A DNA stretch of 64,000 bases from Fulvivirga marina (GCF_016775155.1 NZ_JAEUGD010000002.1:56099-120098), one strand, 5' to 3'; counted from the stretch's first letter, positions 53,918 through 63,945 are shown. Numbers and translations are program-made. Notes: generated by a model not told the origin, from the letters alone.

Positions 53918-54803
53918 GTTAACCTTGGCCATATTATTTTTCTCTACCCTACTTTCCGTTAAAGCTCAGGAACTCAACTGCAGAGTAACTATCAATGCAG
54001 ACCAGGTTCAGTCCTCTGACAGAAGAATATTTGAAGACATGGAAAATGCCTTCTCGCAATTCCTGAATAATCAAAAGTGGACTGATGACCAATTTGAAAG
54101 CTTCGAAAGAATCAAATGCAACCTGATCATTACGTTACAGGACCCAAAAAGCATTGGCAACTATGAAGCAACCGTGCAAGTACAATCTGCAAGACCAGTT
54201 TACAACTCCAATTACGAGTCTATCCTGATCAATTTTGCTGACCGTGACTGGCAATTTGAATACGTAGAATCTCAGCCGCTGAATTTTAATATCAATAGCT
54301 TTAATACCAACCTTACATCCATGCTGGCATTTTATGCATACCTGATTCTAGGCATGGACTACGACTCGTTCAGCGAAATGGGCGGCTCTACATACTTCCA
54401 AAAAGCTCTTACTATTGTTAACAATGCCCAACAGGCCAATCGGCCTGGGTGGAATGCTCTGGGAAGCACACGAAACCGCTATTGGCTGATAGAGAATCTT
54501 ACTAATCAGCAAATGCATGATATTCGTAAAGGCATTTACAAATACCACAGACTGGCCTTGGATACATATGAACTGGATAGAGATAAGAGCCGCCAGCAAA
54601 TACTGGAAGTATTAAAGAGCATCAAAAAGATACGAGAAATATATCCAAGCTCAATATTGATCATCAGTTTCCTGGATGCAAAGTCGGATGAGTTGATCAA
54701 TATTTTTTCTGAGGGCAATATTCAGGTAAGAAGAGAAGCTTTTGATATTCTTTCCACAATTGACCCTTCAAAAAGGAGTGAATACGAAAAAATAATAAAA
54801 TAA
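53910..54803 (+). CDS. porD: DUF4835 family protein (PorD, type IX secretion associated)
   Basis: A 297-residue exported protein with the signal peptide ending SVKAQ (about 19). It fits the DUF4835 family in EDMENAFSQFLNNQKWTDDQF, the NLIITLQDPKSIGNYEATVQVQ-type strands and the mid-protein FYAYLILGMDYDSFS segment. The family is named PorD in type IX secretion annotation because members are found in T9SS-bearing organisms. The gene lies in the conserved coaBC-recN context and overlaps coaBC by 8 bases. The exact biochemical role is not established. Confidence 0.78.
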   Translation: MRKLTLAILFFSTLLSVKAQELNCRVTINADQVQSSDRRIFEDMENAFSQFLNNQKWTDDQFESFERIKCNLIITLQDPKSIGNYEATVQVQSARPVYNSNYESILINFADRDWQFEYVESQPLNFNINSFNTNLTSMLAFYAYLILGMDYDSFSEMGGSTYFQKALTIVNNAQQANRPGWNALGSTRNRYWLIENLTNQQMHDIRKGIYKYHRLALDTYELDRDKSRQQILEVLKSIKKIREIYPSSILIISFLDAKSDELINIFSEGNIQVRREAFDILSTIDPSKRSEYEKIIK

Positions 54804-54806
54804 ATC

Positions 54807-55022
54807 GTGGCTAAACGTCAGTTAAGAATCCCCACTAACAACATACCTCAAAAGTGGCCAGAAATTTCAGGTAAAAAAGCTAATATTGTGCTTAGTAATG
54901 GCAGTGTATTGATGGCAACACTCCTTAACCTGCAAAACGATAGTCTGGAAATTAAAAACATGAGACTAACCAGGCAGGTGCTACCACTAAACGGAATATC
55001 TGAAATCATAATAGATTATTAA
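54807..55022 (+). CDS. small protein with SH3/Sm-like pattern
   Basis: A 71-residue protein with a GTG start at 54807, 3 bases after the porD stop. No ATG lies at the expected place. The pattern of strands (KANIVLSNGSVLMATLLNLQ, DSLEIKNMRL and VLPLNGISEIIIDY), with the Asn-Gly turn, resembles the SH3-like barrels of Sm/Hfq or similar RNA-binding folds, but no family can be named. It is embedded between porD and recN with 5 bases to recN, so it is certainly co-transcribed. Confidence 0.75.
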   Translation: MAKRQLRIPTNNIPQKWPEISGKKANIVLSNGSVLMATLLNLQNDSLEIKNMRLTRQVLPLNGISEIIIDY

Positions 55023-55027
55023 TTAGG

Positions 55028-56683
55028 ATGCTAAAACATCTTCTAATCAAGAATTATGCTTTAATCCAACAACTGGAAATCACCCCATCGGCCAACCTGA
55101 ATATCATTACAGGAGAAACCGGTGCAGGTAAGTCTATTATGCTCGGGGCTGTTGGACTTCTTTTGGGTAAACGGGCCGACACCAAAGTACTTTTTGATGA
55201 AGAAAGTAAGTGCATCATAGAAGGTCACTTTGATGTTAAAAGCTATAACCTTCAAAAGGTCTTTGATGAGGAAGAGCTTGATTATGCAGAGATATCAATT
55301 TTCAGAAGGGAAATAAGCCCTACAGGTAAATCCCGGGCTTTTGTAAATGACACCCCTGTTACTCTGGATGTACTTAAAAGGCTGGGTACCCGCCTTATGG
55401 ATGTACACTCACAGCATGAAACACTGAATCTCGGCAAGCAAAATTATCAACTTGCCTTTGTTGATGCTTTTGCTGGCACCACCCAGTTACGACACGCTTA
55501 CAAAAAGGATTACGACACCTATAGAAAAACCCTAAAACACCTTGAGCAACTCAAAGCTGAAAATGCAGAAATAAGTAAGGAAGCAGATTTCAATGCTTTT
55601 TTATTGGATGAACTGGTGAAGGCTGATCTGAAAGCAGATGAACAGGCTGACTTGGAAGCTTCTCTGGAAGTGATGGAGCATGCAGAGGAAATTAAAACTA
55701 AATTAAATGGCTCACTGGATGTGCTCTCCAATAGTGAGTTTTCCGCCATTGACAGTTTACAACAGGCTAAAGTATTTCTTGGCCAACTGAGTAAATACTC
55801 CAAGAACTACTCTTCTCTTTATGAACGGTTAGAAAGTTCTTTTATTGAACTTCAGGACATTATCAGGGAACTGGAAAAAGAAGAGGAACTGGTTGAATTC
55901 AACCCGGAACAAACTCAATTGATGCAAGAACGGCTGAGCATGATCTACCAACTTCAGCAAAAACACCATGTTGGAAGCATTAAAGAACTGATTAGTATAA
56001 GAGAAGACCTAACCCTTAAAACTGAGCGCTTCAACAATATGGATGAAGAGATCAAGAAAGCAGAGACCGAAGTGGTCAGACTAAAGGGTATAGCGGAAAA
56101 AAAGGCACTCGAACTCAGCAAAAAACGTAATGCTGTATTTACAAAGCTGGAAAAAGAACTCGGCGAGCTTTTAGCCCAGGTAGGAATACCCGATGCAACT
56201 GTAAAGCTAACCAGCTCGAAAAGTGAGTTGACGGATAAAGGCATAGACCTGATCAACATGTTGTTCAGTGCCAATAAAGGCATTGCACCTCAAGAGCTTT
56301 CCAAAGTGGCTTCAGGCGGAGAGTTTTCACGATTTATGTTTTGCATAAAGTACATACTGGCCCAAAAGATTTCATTGCCTACCATAATTTTCGACGAGAT
56401 AGATACCGGAGTATCTGGAGAAATTGCGCTGAAGCTGGGGTCAATGATGAAGCGTATGGCCCAAAGCCACCAACTGATTACTATTAGCCACCTACCTCAG
56501 GTAGCAGCCAAAGGAGACAAGCATTATTTCGTGTACAAAGACAGCTCATCGATCAAGGCTGAAAGTAAAATCAAGGCTCTGGAAGAAGCCGAGCGCATTG
56601 AGGAAATTGCCAAAATGATTGGAGGAGACAAACCATCGAGCATTGCTTTTGAAAATGCCAGAGAGCTAATTAGCTCTAATTAA
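55028..56683 (+). CDS. recN: DNA repair protein RecN
   Basis: A 551-residue SMC-like ATPase. Walker A is GETGAGKS (29-36). Coiled-coil arms run from about 150 to 365. The C-terminal head has the signature LSKVASGGEFSRFMF (near 424-438), Walker B TIIFDEIDTGVSG and the D-loop/H-region ISHLPQVAA. It tethers DNA ends and acts in recombinational repair of double-strand breaks. The end of the gene lies 20 bases before the membrane-protein gene. Confidence 0.96.
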   Translation: MLKHLLIKNYALIQQLEITPSANLNIITGETGAGKSIMLGAVGLLLGKRADTKVLFDEESKCIIEGHFDVKSYNLQKVFDEEELDYAEISIFRREISPTGKSRAFVNDTPVTLDVLKRLGTRLMDVHSQHETLNLGKQNYQLAFVDAFAGTTQLRHAYKKDYDTYRKTLKHLEQLKAENAEISKEADFNAFLLDELVKADLKADEQADLEASLEVMEHAEEIKTKLNGSLDVLSNSEFSAIDSLQQAKVFLGQLSKYSKNYSSLYERLESSFIELQDIIRELEKEEELVEFNPEQTQLMQERLSMIYQLQQKHHVGSIKELISIREDLTLKTERFNNMDEEIKKAETEVVRLKGIAEKKALELSKKRNAVFTKLEKELGELLAQVGIPDATVKLTSSKSELTDKGIDLINMLFSANKGIAPQELSKVASGGEFSRFMFCIKYILAQKISLPTIIFDEIDTGVSGEIALKLGSMMKRMAQSHQLITISHLPQVAAKGDKHYFVYKDSSSIKAESKIKALEEAERIEEIAKMIGGDKPSSIAFENARELISSN

Positions 56684-56703
56684 TTTTTGTATATTTATTC
56701 CTA

Positions 56704-57294
56704 ATGCAGGAAAAAGTCCCTAATATAATCGAAGGCTTTACCCATACGGAATACCTTACGGTATTTAGCGCGATTATCTTTGGTTATGTAGGTGCCGAGT
56801 ATTTTCAGGGATGGGGCTCTATTATAAAGAACCGTGATCACATCCGAATCTATTGGCAACACCTGCTTTGGACTATTTTTGCTTTCATTATGTTCATCCA
56901 AAACTGGTGGGGCATTTGGCCCAGAACCGCCGCCATCAATGAAAGTATTTTCTTCTTTATTTATTCTCTGATCCCAATATTTCTTTTCTACCTGATCAGT
57001 GTTATACTTTTTCCTGATTTCAAAAAGCATGAACAAGTTGACCTAAAAGATTATTTTTACAAGAATACCAGATGGCTCTTTTCACTTTTTGCCGTTTATT
57101 TCGTGCTTACCATTATCAGCTCCTTTGTATATGATGACATAGGGAATGTATTTGTACAGAATATAATCAGGGCTGGCGGTGTACTTTTGGCCGCAACTGC
57201 CGCATATTTCAACAAAAAGGTATGGTTACATACTGTTTTTCTCGCTCTTGGGTATTATATGTTAATCCAGTTTTTCCTAGCCCTGCCAACCTGA
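56704..57294 (+). CDS. integral membrane protein of unknown function
   Basis: A 196-residue protein with about five TM helices, around 15-35, 55-70, 82-100, 122-140 and 155-190. No catalytic motif was recognised. Conserved-looking aromatic clusters (FIQNWWGIWPR) suggest a bundle. It lies 20 bases after recN and is probably the last gene of that operon. The DASS gene is 124 bases further on. Confidence 0.75.
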   Translation: MQEKVPNIIEGFTHTEYLTVFSAIIFGYVGAEYFQGWGSIIKNRDHIRIYWQHLLWTIFAFIMFIQNWWGIWPRTAAINESIFFFIYSLIPIFLFYLISVILFPDFKKHEQVDLKDYFYKNTRWLFSLFAVYFVLTIISSFVYDDIGNVFVQNIIRAGGVLLAATAAYFNKKVWLHTVFLALGYYMLIQFFLALPT

Positions 57295-57418
57295 AGTACA
57301 AACTCCAATGTAAACAACTGTCTTCAGTACTATTCCCCGTAAAGGTGCCGAACATAACTCTTACTTTGTTCATAAGCATTTTTATAGTTAATTATGTCTT
57401 TCTAAACCTACTAATACA

Positions 57419-58855
57419 ATGAAAAAGCATAATTGGTTATTGATTTTTCTTGGTCCGATTATTTTCTTCATACTTCTTCAACTCCAACATTCATCATACC
57501 TCACTCCTGAAATCTGGCGTGTACTAGCCCTCACCGCCTGGATGGTTACCTGGTGGATTACAGAAGCAGTGCCTATTCCGGTAACTGCACTTCTACCCAT
57601 GATAATGCTTCCATTACTTCAAATCTTTAAAATAGCAGAAGCCACTGCTCCATACGCCAGCCCAATCATATTTCTTTTTATGGGGGGCTTCATGATAGCC
57701 ATAGCCCTTGAAAAACACAACCTTCACTTACGCATAGCACTCAATCTGATTAAAATAACCGGAACCAGTGGTAATGGCATCATTCTTGGCTTCATGCTTT
57801 CCACTGCACTACTAAGCATGTGGATAAGCAACACTGCCACCGCCGTAATGATGCTGCCTGTTGCCGCTTCAGTGATTAACCTTCTGATTGAAAATACCAG
57901 TTCTACCAAGGTTTATAAAAATTTTGCACTGAGCCTTATGTTAAGCATCGCCTATGCTGCCAACATTGGCGGCACTATGACACTGATAGGCACCCCGCCT
58001 AATATTGTAATGGCCGGCTACCTGAGACAAATGCTAGGGTATGAAATGGAATTTAGCCGGTGGTTACTCATGGGAGTTCCTATAGGCCTTTTTCTTTTGT
58101 TTGCCTGTTATTTCCTACTTACCCGGGTTTTGTTTCCCAACCACATGAAAAACATAAAGGGCTCAGAAGAGGTAATCACGGGCAAACTGAACCAGCTAGG
58201 TTCCATCTCCAGAGAAGAGGCCATAGTTCTGGCCATATTTGCCATTACTGCGGCATGCTGGGTATTCAAATCACAATTGAATAAGCTGGTTGGAAGTGAC
58301 TTGCTTTCTGACACCACTATAGCCATGGCTGGGGGAGCACTTATGTTCATTGTACCTGTCAGTCTCAATAAATCTACCTTCTTATTACAGTGGGAAGATA
58401 CAACAAAGCTCCCCTGGGGTATTCTTATATTATTTGGTGGGGGCATGTGTCTGGCCAAGAGCCTTGAACATGTAGGTATAATTCAACTTATTGGTAAAGC
58501 AGTGAGTAGCTATCACGGCGCTAGTTTAATTGTACTTATATTGGTCATAACCGCAATTGTACTACTTATGACCGAACTTATGAGCAATGTTGCTCTGGTC
58601 GCAATATTTATCCCGGTAGTGATAGGCGTAGCCAAAGGCCTGGATTTAAATGCCCTTGTCTTGGTTATTCCAGCCACACTGGCTTCGAGCTGCGCATTTA
58701 TGATGCCCATTTCTACGCCTCCAAATGCTATCGTTTTTGCCAGCGGCCACATCCGTATGCGAGACATGATGAAAGCAGGTATATGGCTCAATATCGTGGC
58801 CATTATCATACTGACAATGGCCACCTATTGGTTAGTAAATTTGATCTTTATCTAG
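57419..58855 (+). CDS. DASS/SLC13-family sodium-coupled anion symporter
   Basis: A 478-residue transporter with about 11 TM segments. Family marks are WITEAVPIPVTALLPMIMLP (about 42-61), the hairpin and substrate region SMWISNTATAVMMLPVAASV (about 138-157) with the SNT motif, NIGGTMTLIGTPPNIVMAG, and the second SNT-like repeat near LMSNVALVAIF. It takes up dicarboxylates, sulfate or other anions with Na+. Its separate position with a 124-base upstream gap suggests its own promoter. The 3' end overlaps the convergent DUF6249 gene by 8 bases. Confidence 0.92.
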   Translation: MKKHNWLLIFLGPIIFFILLQLQHSSYLTPEIWRVLALTAWMVTWWITEAVPIPVTALLPMIMLPLLQIFKIAEATAPYASPIIFLFMGGFMIAIALEKHNLHLRIALNLIKITGTSGNGIILGFMLSTALLSMWISNTATAVMMLPVAASVINLLIENTSSTKVYKNFALSLMLSIAYAANIGGTMTLIGTPPNIVMAGYLRQMLGYEMEFSRWLLMGVPIGLFLLFACYFLLTRVLFPNHMKNIKGSEEVITGKLNQLGSISREEAIVLAIFAITAACWVFKSQLNKLVGSDLLSDTTIAMAGGALMFIVPVSLNKSTFLLQWEDTTKLPWGILILFGGGMCLAKSLEHVGIIQLIGKAVSSYHGASLIVLILVITAIVLLMTELMSNVALVAIFIPVVIGVAKGLDLNALVLVIPATLASSCAFMMPISTPPNAIVFASGHIRMRDMMKAGIWLNIVAIIILTMATYWLVNLIFI

Positions 58856-59201
58856 CCAGATCTTCTTTCTTGGCTTTTTTCTCTTCAATGATATATGATA
58901 AACCCAGGCCTACACCTCCGAATATAAATAACATGGAGAAATAACTAAGTTCATTCATGTTCGTGCTTGAATCTATGAAGTAACCCACTATAAATCCCAG
59001 CCCGATCCCGATCAATAGCAGGGAAAATCTGAGGGGGCCACTGGTACTGGACCTTGCATTAGACAATTCTGCCGGAGACATTCCTTTTTCTATCATAGCT
59101 AAGCGTTCGTCATTAGTATATCTTCTTAAATAAATGATCATAATCACCACACCTATGATAGCTATGATTGGAATAAAGACAGCAATAAATTCGATTTCCA
59201 T
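58848..59201 (-). CDS. DUF6249-like small membrane protein
   Basis: A 117-residue protein with a first TM helix (about 5-25), a short cytoplasmic segment YLRRYTNDERLAMIEKGMSP with the hallmark of the DUF6249 group, and two more helices (about 57-75 and 85-105). The C-terminus is charged (EEKKAKKEDLAR). In Bacteroidota such genes are commonly next to ECF sigma factors, as here (divergent, 148 bases between starts). Function unknown. Confidence 0.8.
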   Translation of the reverse strand: MEIEFIAVFIPIIAIIGVVIMIIYLRRYTNDERLAMIEKGMSPAELSNARSSTSGPLRFSLLLIGIGLGFIVGYFIDSSTNMNELSYFSMLFIFGGVGLGLSYIIEEKKAKKEDLAR

Positions 59202-59349
59202 ATTTTTGACCTTTAGTTAAACATTTTGCCCCTTTGACGCACTGCTTCAAATACAGGTTACAATGATCATGTATTTTTTTATCTCAAGGCTTACAACTGA
59301 ATAACTCATTGTAAAAAAAGCAATTTAGCTGTAACTTGAATCAACTAAC

Positions 59350-59922
59350 ATGCGTCAAAGGGACGTGAAGAATTTGGATGATGACATCATAATAGACAAG
59401 GTACTCAGGGGGCAACGTGAACTCTATAACCAGCTTATAGAAAGGCATAAAAGCTATGCTTTCACCATTGCTTTAAACATCCTGAATAACCGGGAAGATG
59501 CTGAAGAAGTAGCACATGATAGTTTTATAAAAGCTTACCAAAGCCTGACTAATTTTAATCGCCAGTCAAAATTCTCGACCTGGCTTTACCGGATAGTTTT
59601 TAATACCGCTATTACCTGTAAAAGAAAACAAAGAGTAAAGAAGGAAAGCCTGGACACGGTTAAATACACTTATTATGAGGGGTCATCCGCTGAAATGGAA
59701 ATTCAGGACCAAAAGAGGTTTATCAAGCAAGCGCTATCACTACTTCCGGAGATAGACAGAAGCATATTAACCTTATTCTATCTAAAGGAATTTTCGCTTG
59801 AGGAGATAGCTGACATAACTAAAATGAGCTTTAACACAGCCAAAGTAAGACTTCATAGGGCTAGAAAAAAACTGGCTGATGGTATGAAAACAATTTTAAA
59901 GGAAGAGGCATTAAATTTATAA
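59350..59922 (+). CDS. ECF-type RNA polymerase sigma factor
   Basis: A 190-residue sigma-70-family factor of the group IV (ECF) type. Region 2 (about 25-95) has DAEEVAHDSFIKAYQSLTNF and STWLYRIVFNTA. Region 4 (about 130-180) has LPEIDRSILTLFYLKEFSLE, followed by EIADITKMSFNTAKVRLHRA. It directs polymerase to a stress-specific promoter set. It is followed after 126 bases by a probable membrane anti-sigma factor and is divergent from DUF6249. The trigger is unknown. Confidence 0.94.
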   Translation: MRQRDVKNLDDDIIIDKVLRGQRELYNQLIERHKSYAFTIALNILNNREDAEEVAHDSFIKAYQSLTNFNRQSKFSTWLYRIVFNTAITCKRKQRVKKESLDTVKYTYYEGSSAEMEIQDQKRFIKQALSLLPEIDRSILTLFYLKEFSLEEIADITKMSFNTAKVRLHRARKKLADGMKTILKEEALNL

Positions 59923-60048
59923 GCATGATATAGTCATAAGGAAGAGTCATAACCCCTGGCAAACTGTTGAGGTAAAATGCGGAACCCCAAGGCCTAAACA
60001 TTTGACCATAACTGATCCATATGATTATCAGGAATAAAAAATATACAT

Positions 60049-60582
60049 ATGAAAAAGCCATTGGAAATAACAGATGAGCTGCTACTAGATTATATAGATG
60101 GGTTACTTAATAAGGATGAAGCAGCCGATGTTGAGAAAGCATGTCTTCAGCCACAGATCGCATCGCGGTTGGAAGAACTTAAAAAGTTGGATCAGTTGAT
60201 GTTGATGACCAATGTTTTGGAAACGCCTTCTAAAAATTTCAACAGTAAGGTAATGGCCAACTTGGACAAACCCATCATCAAAAGTATTCCGTACTCACGA
60301 AAAAACGGATTGATCATTCTTATTCTAGCTTTACTAACTGTAATCACAGGCTCATTATATATGACAGAAAGTATAATGGCTCTAGATATATTTGACTCGG
60401 TAAGCCTTCCGCAAATAAGCAGTGTTATAAAAATGCCTGGTGTGGAACTTCCGGATAGTGTTAACCTAAAAATCCTGACGGACGGGCTTTTGTTTACGGT
60501 ATTAGTACTCTCTCTCTTATTGCTTGACAAGGTCATTCTTAGACCTTATTTCAGAAACCGACGAACTGAAGTACAATATTAA
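60049..60582 (+). CDS. putative membrane anti-sigma factor
   Basis: A 177-residue protein with an N-terminal cytoplasmic segment (ELLLDYIDGLLNKDEAADVE...) like the anti-sigma zinc-finger/HTH class but without the HxxxCxxC motif. TM1 lies at about 83-105 and TM2 at about 143-162, with an extracytoplasmic loop between. The position directly after the ECF gene is the main ground for the call; the biochemical evidence is absent. Confidence 0.65.
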   Translation: MKKPLEITDELLLDYIDGLLNKDEAADVEKACLQPQIASRLEELKKLDQLMLMTNVLETPSKNFNSKVMANLDKPIIKSIPYSRKNGLIILILALLTVITGSLYMTESIMALDIFDSVSLPQISSVIKMPGVELPDSVNLKILTDGLLFTVLVLSLLLLDKVILRPYFRNRRTEVQY

Positions 60583-60601
60583 TATTTACAAATGCACATA
60601 A

Positions 60602-60641
60602 GAAAGGCCGCCCTGTTAACCAAGGCGGCCTTTCCTTTTTT
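60602..60641. terminator. bidirectional intrinsic terminator between the anti-sigma gene and ahcY
   Basis: A perfect 11-bp stem (GAAAGGCCGCC at 60602-60612 with 60624-60634) with an 11-base loop, followed by seven Ts. It serves the ECF operon and, in the other direction, the convergent ahcY. Confidence 0.85.
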
Positions 60642-60653
60642 ATTTATGAAGGA

Positions 60654-61955
60654 TTAATACCTGTAATAATCAGGTTTGTATGGACCTTCAACAGTAACTC
60701 CAATGTATTCTGCCTGATCTTTGCTAAGCTCTTCAAGCTCAACACCAATTTTTTGCAGGTGAAGTCTTGCCACTTTCTCATCCAGATGCTTAGGCAAGGT
60801 ATAAACTTTATTCTCGTATTTTTCAGAGTTATGCCAAAGTTCTATTTGAGCCAATGTCTGGTTTGTGAAAGAGTTTGACATTACAAAAGAAGGGTGACCA
60901 GTAGCACAACCAAGGTTTACTAATCTTCCTTCCGCTAAAAGAATGATATCATTACCATTTGACAATTTGTATTTGTCAACCTGAGGCTTGATCTCGTCTC
61001 TTTCTGCGTTTTTATTTAACCAGGCAACATCAATTTCATTATCAAAGTGGCCAATGTTACATACGATGGTTTTATCTTTCATGCTTTCAAAATGACGCCC
61101 CACGATGATATCTTTATTTCCTGTTGCGGTAACAACAATATCAGCTTCTTTCACTGCATCATCCATCTTTTTCACTTCAAAACCGTCCATGGCAGCCTGA
61201 AGCGCACAAATAGGATCTATCTCAGTAACGATTACTCTGGCTCCTGCTCCTCTTAAAGAAGCGGCAGAACCTTTTCCTACATCACCATACCCACCAACAA
61301 CAGCAACTTTCCCGGCCATCATAACGTCAGTTGCTCTTCTGATAGCATCTACTAATGACTCTTTACAGCCATACTTGTTATCAAACTTTGACTTGGTTAC
61401 AGAATCATTTACGTTGATAGCAGGCATTACCAAAGTACCATTCTTCTCTCTTTCGATTAACCTGTGAACTCCTGTGGTAGTTTCTTCAGAAAGCCCTTTG
61501 ATACCCGGAACATACTGAGGGTATTTATCAAAAACCATATTGGTAAGGTCGCCTCCGTCATCCAATATCATGTTTAGGGGCTGACCGTCAGGGAAAACAA
61601 GCGTTTGCTCAATGCACCAGTCAAACTCTTCAGCATTCATGCCTTTCCATGCATATACAGGTATACCTGCAGCAGCAATAGCAGCAGCAGCATGGTCCTG
61701 AGTAGAGAATATATTACAGGAAGACCAGGTAACATCAGCACCTAGCTCTACCAATGTTTCTATTAAAACTGCAGTCTGAATAGTCATGTGTAAACAACCT
61801 GCAATTCTGGCGCCCTTCAGGGGCTTTTCTTTTCCATACTCTTCGCGAAGTGCCATTAATCCTGGCATCTCCGCCTCCGCAAGTTCTATTTCCTTACGGC
61901 CCCACGCTGCCAAAGAAATATCTTTGACTTTGTATTTTACTTTTTCCTCAATCAT
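60654..61955 (-). CDS. ahcY: adenosylhomocysteinase
   Basis: A 433-residue NAD-dependent enzyme that splits S-adenosylhomocysteine into adenosine and homocysteine, clearing the product of methylation. Signatures: [15 protein letters not shown] (about 54-68), [10 protein letters not shown] (about 132-141), [13 protein letters not shown] (about 181-193) with the catalytic Asp/Lys, the NAD site GGYGDVGKG (221-229), and the C-terminal KPDYYRY. Complete. It is divergent from nhaD. No SAH riboswitch was recognised upstream. Confidence 0.97.
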   Translation of the reverse strand: MIEEKVKYKVKDISLAAWGRKEIELAEAEMPGLMALREEYGKEKPLKGARIAGCLHMTIQTAVLIETLVELGADVTWSSCNIFSTQDHAAAAIAAAGIPVYAWKGMNAEEFDWCIEQTLVFPDGQPLNMILDDGGDLTNMVFDKYPQYVPGIKGLSEETTTGVHRLIEREKNGTLVMPAINVNDSVTKSKFDNKYGCKESLVDAIRRATDVMMAGKVAVVGGYGDVGKGSAASLRGAGARVIVTEIDPICALQAAMDGFEVKKMDDAVKEADIVVTATGNKDIIVGRHFESMKDKTIVCNIGHFDNEIDVAWLNKNAERDEIKPQVDKYKLSNGNDIILLAEGRLVNLGCATGHPSFVMSNSFTNQTLAQIELWHNSEKYENKVYTLPKHLDEKVARLHLQKIGVELEELSKDQAEYIGVTVEGPYKPDYYRY

Positions 61956-62148
61956 TATATTAGATGTTTTATTTCTGTTTTACCAAACGTAAAGGTACAA
62001 TAAAGGTTCGAAAAGGACAATTTCACAAGCTTTTAAGACAAATAACACACCTATTTTAGAGGGGTATAAAAGCACTAACCCTCTCACTTTCTTCACATTA
62101 AAACAAAAGCTAAATTCACATTTTAATAAATGATTAACATCATAACAC

Positions 62149-62174
62149 TTGAGTAATATCATTTGTTAACTTTG
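62149..62174 (+). promoter_or_regulatory. Bacteroidota-type promoter of nhaD
   Basis: TAACTTTG at 62167-62174 fits TAnnTTTG, with TTG at 62149-62151. A leader of about 55 bases would precede the nhaD ATG at 62237. Confidence 0.5.
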
Positions 62175-62236
62175 CGGCCGTATTCACAAAAGGCTGGTGC
62201 CTTTATCCCCATAATTGTCAATAAACCGTTGCCATT

Positions 62237-63517
62237 ATGTACGATAGCGAATCAGTTCTTCTTATCATCATTTTTATAGTTGGCTTTGCTGCCATAGCAT
62301 TTGAACACAACCTGCAAGTTAACAAAAGCTGGATAGCTTTATTCACCGGATCCATCATGTGGATAGTAGTGGCGATAGGTGAAGATGAGGAGGTACTCAG
62401 AGAAGCTATACTGCATGAATCTGCAGAAATTTTTGCCCTCATCGTCTTTTTAATGGGTGCCATGACCATAGTAGAAATGATGGCACATTTCCGCTTTTTC
62501 ACCTGGGTGGAGTCGAAACTTCTCATATTGAAAATATCTGACAGGCAGTTATTTTGGCTTATGGGGCTTACCACATTTATGGCTTCTGCGCTACTGGACA
62601 ACCTTACCAGTACATTAATCATGATCCAGATCGGCAGACACCTATATATTAAAAAAAGGAACTTTGTTATATATGTCATCAACATTGTTATTGCCGCCAA
62701 TGCCGGCGGAGCCATGTCACCTGTAGGTGACGTAACGACCATCATGCTATGGCTTGCCGGTAAATTCACGGCATGGCAAATTCTCTTTTATGGCTTGATC
62801 CCTTCTATTATAGCCTGGATAGTACCTCAAGCCATGTTGACTTTAAAAATTACAAACGAAGATCGCAAAAGTAGAGAAAGCAAGGAAGTACTGCCCCTAC
62901 AATGGAGCATCATATTTATAGGCCTGTTCACCTTTGGTTTTGCTGTAATTGTTAACCTTTTCCACCTCCCTCCTTTTATTGGCATACTCCTGGGGCTCGG
63001 AGCCTGTGCCATTGTTATTGACTATCGCCTGAAACAAGGAACACTTAAAAAAAGAGCCGGACATATTGTGAATATCATTAAAACCATTGATATGGCTACG
63101 CTCAATTTCTTCATTGGCATATTACTAGCGGTTGGAGCACTCAACTATCAAGGGGTTTTGCATGATATTGCACTACTCATATTTGGAGATAACCCAGCTT
63201 CGAATCCACTGGCCATCATCATCGGTCATACTTCACTGGGCCTATTCTCAGCAGTTGTAGACAACGTACCTCTTACGGCTGCCGTTATTAAAATGCTACC
63301 CGAAGGTATCACCTTTACTTATTGGGTTTTATTGGCCATTACCGCCGGGACAGGGGGTAGTATACTTATCATTGGTTCTGCAGCTGGTGTAGCAGCTATG
63401 GGACAGGTGAAAGAGCTAACCATCATCCGGTATATTAAATTGGGCACATTGCCTGCACTAATCGGCTACCTCACCTCGGTGGCTTCATGGTATTTATTAT
63501 TTGGAACGACAGGTTGA
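62237..63517 (+). CDS. nhaD: NhaD-type Na+/H+ antiporter
   Basis: A 426-residue membrane transporter of the IT superfamily with about 12 TM helices. Diagnostic segments are ALLDNLTSTLIMIQIGR (about 116-132), NAGGAMSPVGDVTTIMLWLA (about 154-173) and the second-repeat VVDNVPLTAAVIKML (about 336-350). It exports Na+ (or Li+) in exchange for H+ and is typical of marine and salt-tolerant bacteria. A sixth of the window's transporters depend on Na+ gradients (see DASS). The gene is monocistronic. Confidence 0.94.
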   Translation: MYDSESVLLIIIFIVGFAAIAFEHNLQVNKSWIALFTGSIMWIVVAIGEDEEVLREAILHESAEIFALIVFLMGAMTIVEMMAHFRFFTWVESKLLILKISDRQLFWLMGLTTFMASALLDNLTSTLIMIQIGRHLYIKKRNFVIYVINIVIAANAGGAMSPVGDVTTIMLWLAGKFTAWQILFYGLIPSIIAWIVPQAMLTLKITNEDRKSRESKEVLPLQWSIIFIGLFTFGFAVIVNLFHLPPFIGILLGLGACAIVIDYRLKQGTLKKRAGHIVNIIKTIDMATLNFFIGILLAVGALNYQGVLHDIALLIFGDNPASNPLAIIIGHTSLGLFSAVVDNVPLTAAVIKMLPEGITFTYWVLLAITAGTGGSILIIGSAAGVAAMGQVKELTIIRYIKLGTLPALIGYLTSVASWYLLFGTTG

Positions 63518-63740
63518 CCCCAATTTAAACTTTCTTACTCATCACCAAAATTTCAGAATGTCCATAATATGGGATTTACTATTCTTGTAGAGACACTACA
63601 TGAGGAGCTTGATTCGGTACGTTCACACACCGGTATGTCCATGGCTTTAAAATGTAGCTCATGCACTGAGCTAATCACTACGCCAACAAAAATTACCAGT
63701 ATGCCTCCTCTCCCTTAAACAAAATACTTATTCAATAATC

Positions 63741-63893
63741 TGGCAGAGCCGTTTCAGCCGGGCATTTACCAGAATCAGATCTTTCTATTCCATTTCAGAC
63801 ATTTACACCTCTTTCAGAGACGAGGTAAAAAGGAACCTGATGAAATTGTTGCTGAAGGCTGATGAAGTGAACGATTTCTTTATTAAGGATTAA
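63741..63893 (+). pseudogene. C-terminal coding remnant of an unknown gene
   Basis: An open frame of ~50 codons ends at the TAA 63891-63893. Its product has normal protein character (SFYSISDIYTSFRDEVKRNL, then LLKADEVNDFFIKD), and the frame is open ~15 codons further upstream with no usable start. It reads like the C-terminus of a protein whose front is lost. No family was recognised. The IS-like hairpin 50 bases downstream makes a transposase relic possible but unproven. Confidence 0.3.
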
Positions 63894-63945
63894 AATTGTG
63901 AAATGACCAACTTCTCAAAGGTAGAGTAGATAAAAAACAAAGAGG

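Noticed and set aside
61956..62236. Possible SAH riboswitch before ahcY
   Set aside because: The leader is AT-rich and contains only a 6-bp hairpin (AGAGGG/CCCTCT near 62058-62084). No SAH aptamer core was seen.
62218..62769. 183-codon frame on the minus strand opposite nhaD
   Set aside because: It is long only because the hydrophobic nhaD sequence is depleted of antisense stops. The product has serine/methionine-rich composition and no motifs.
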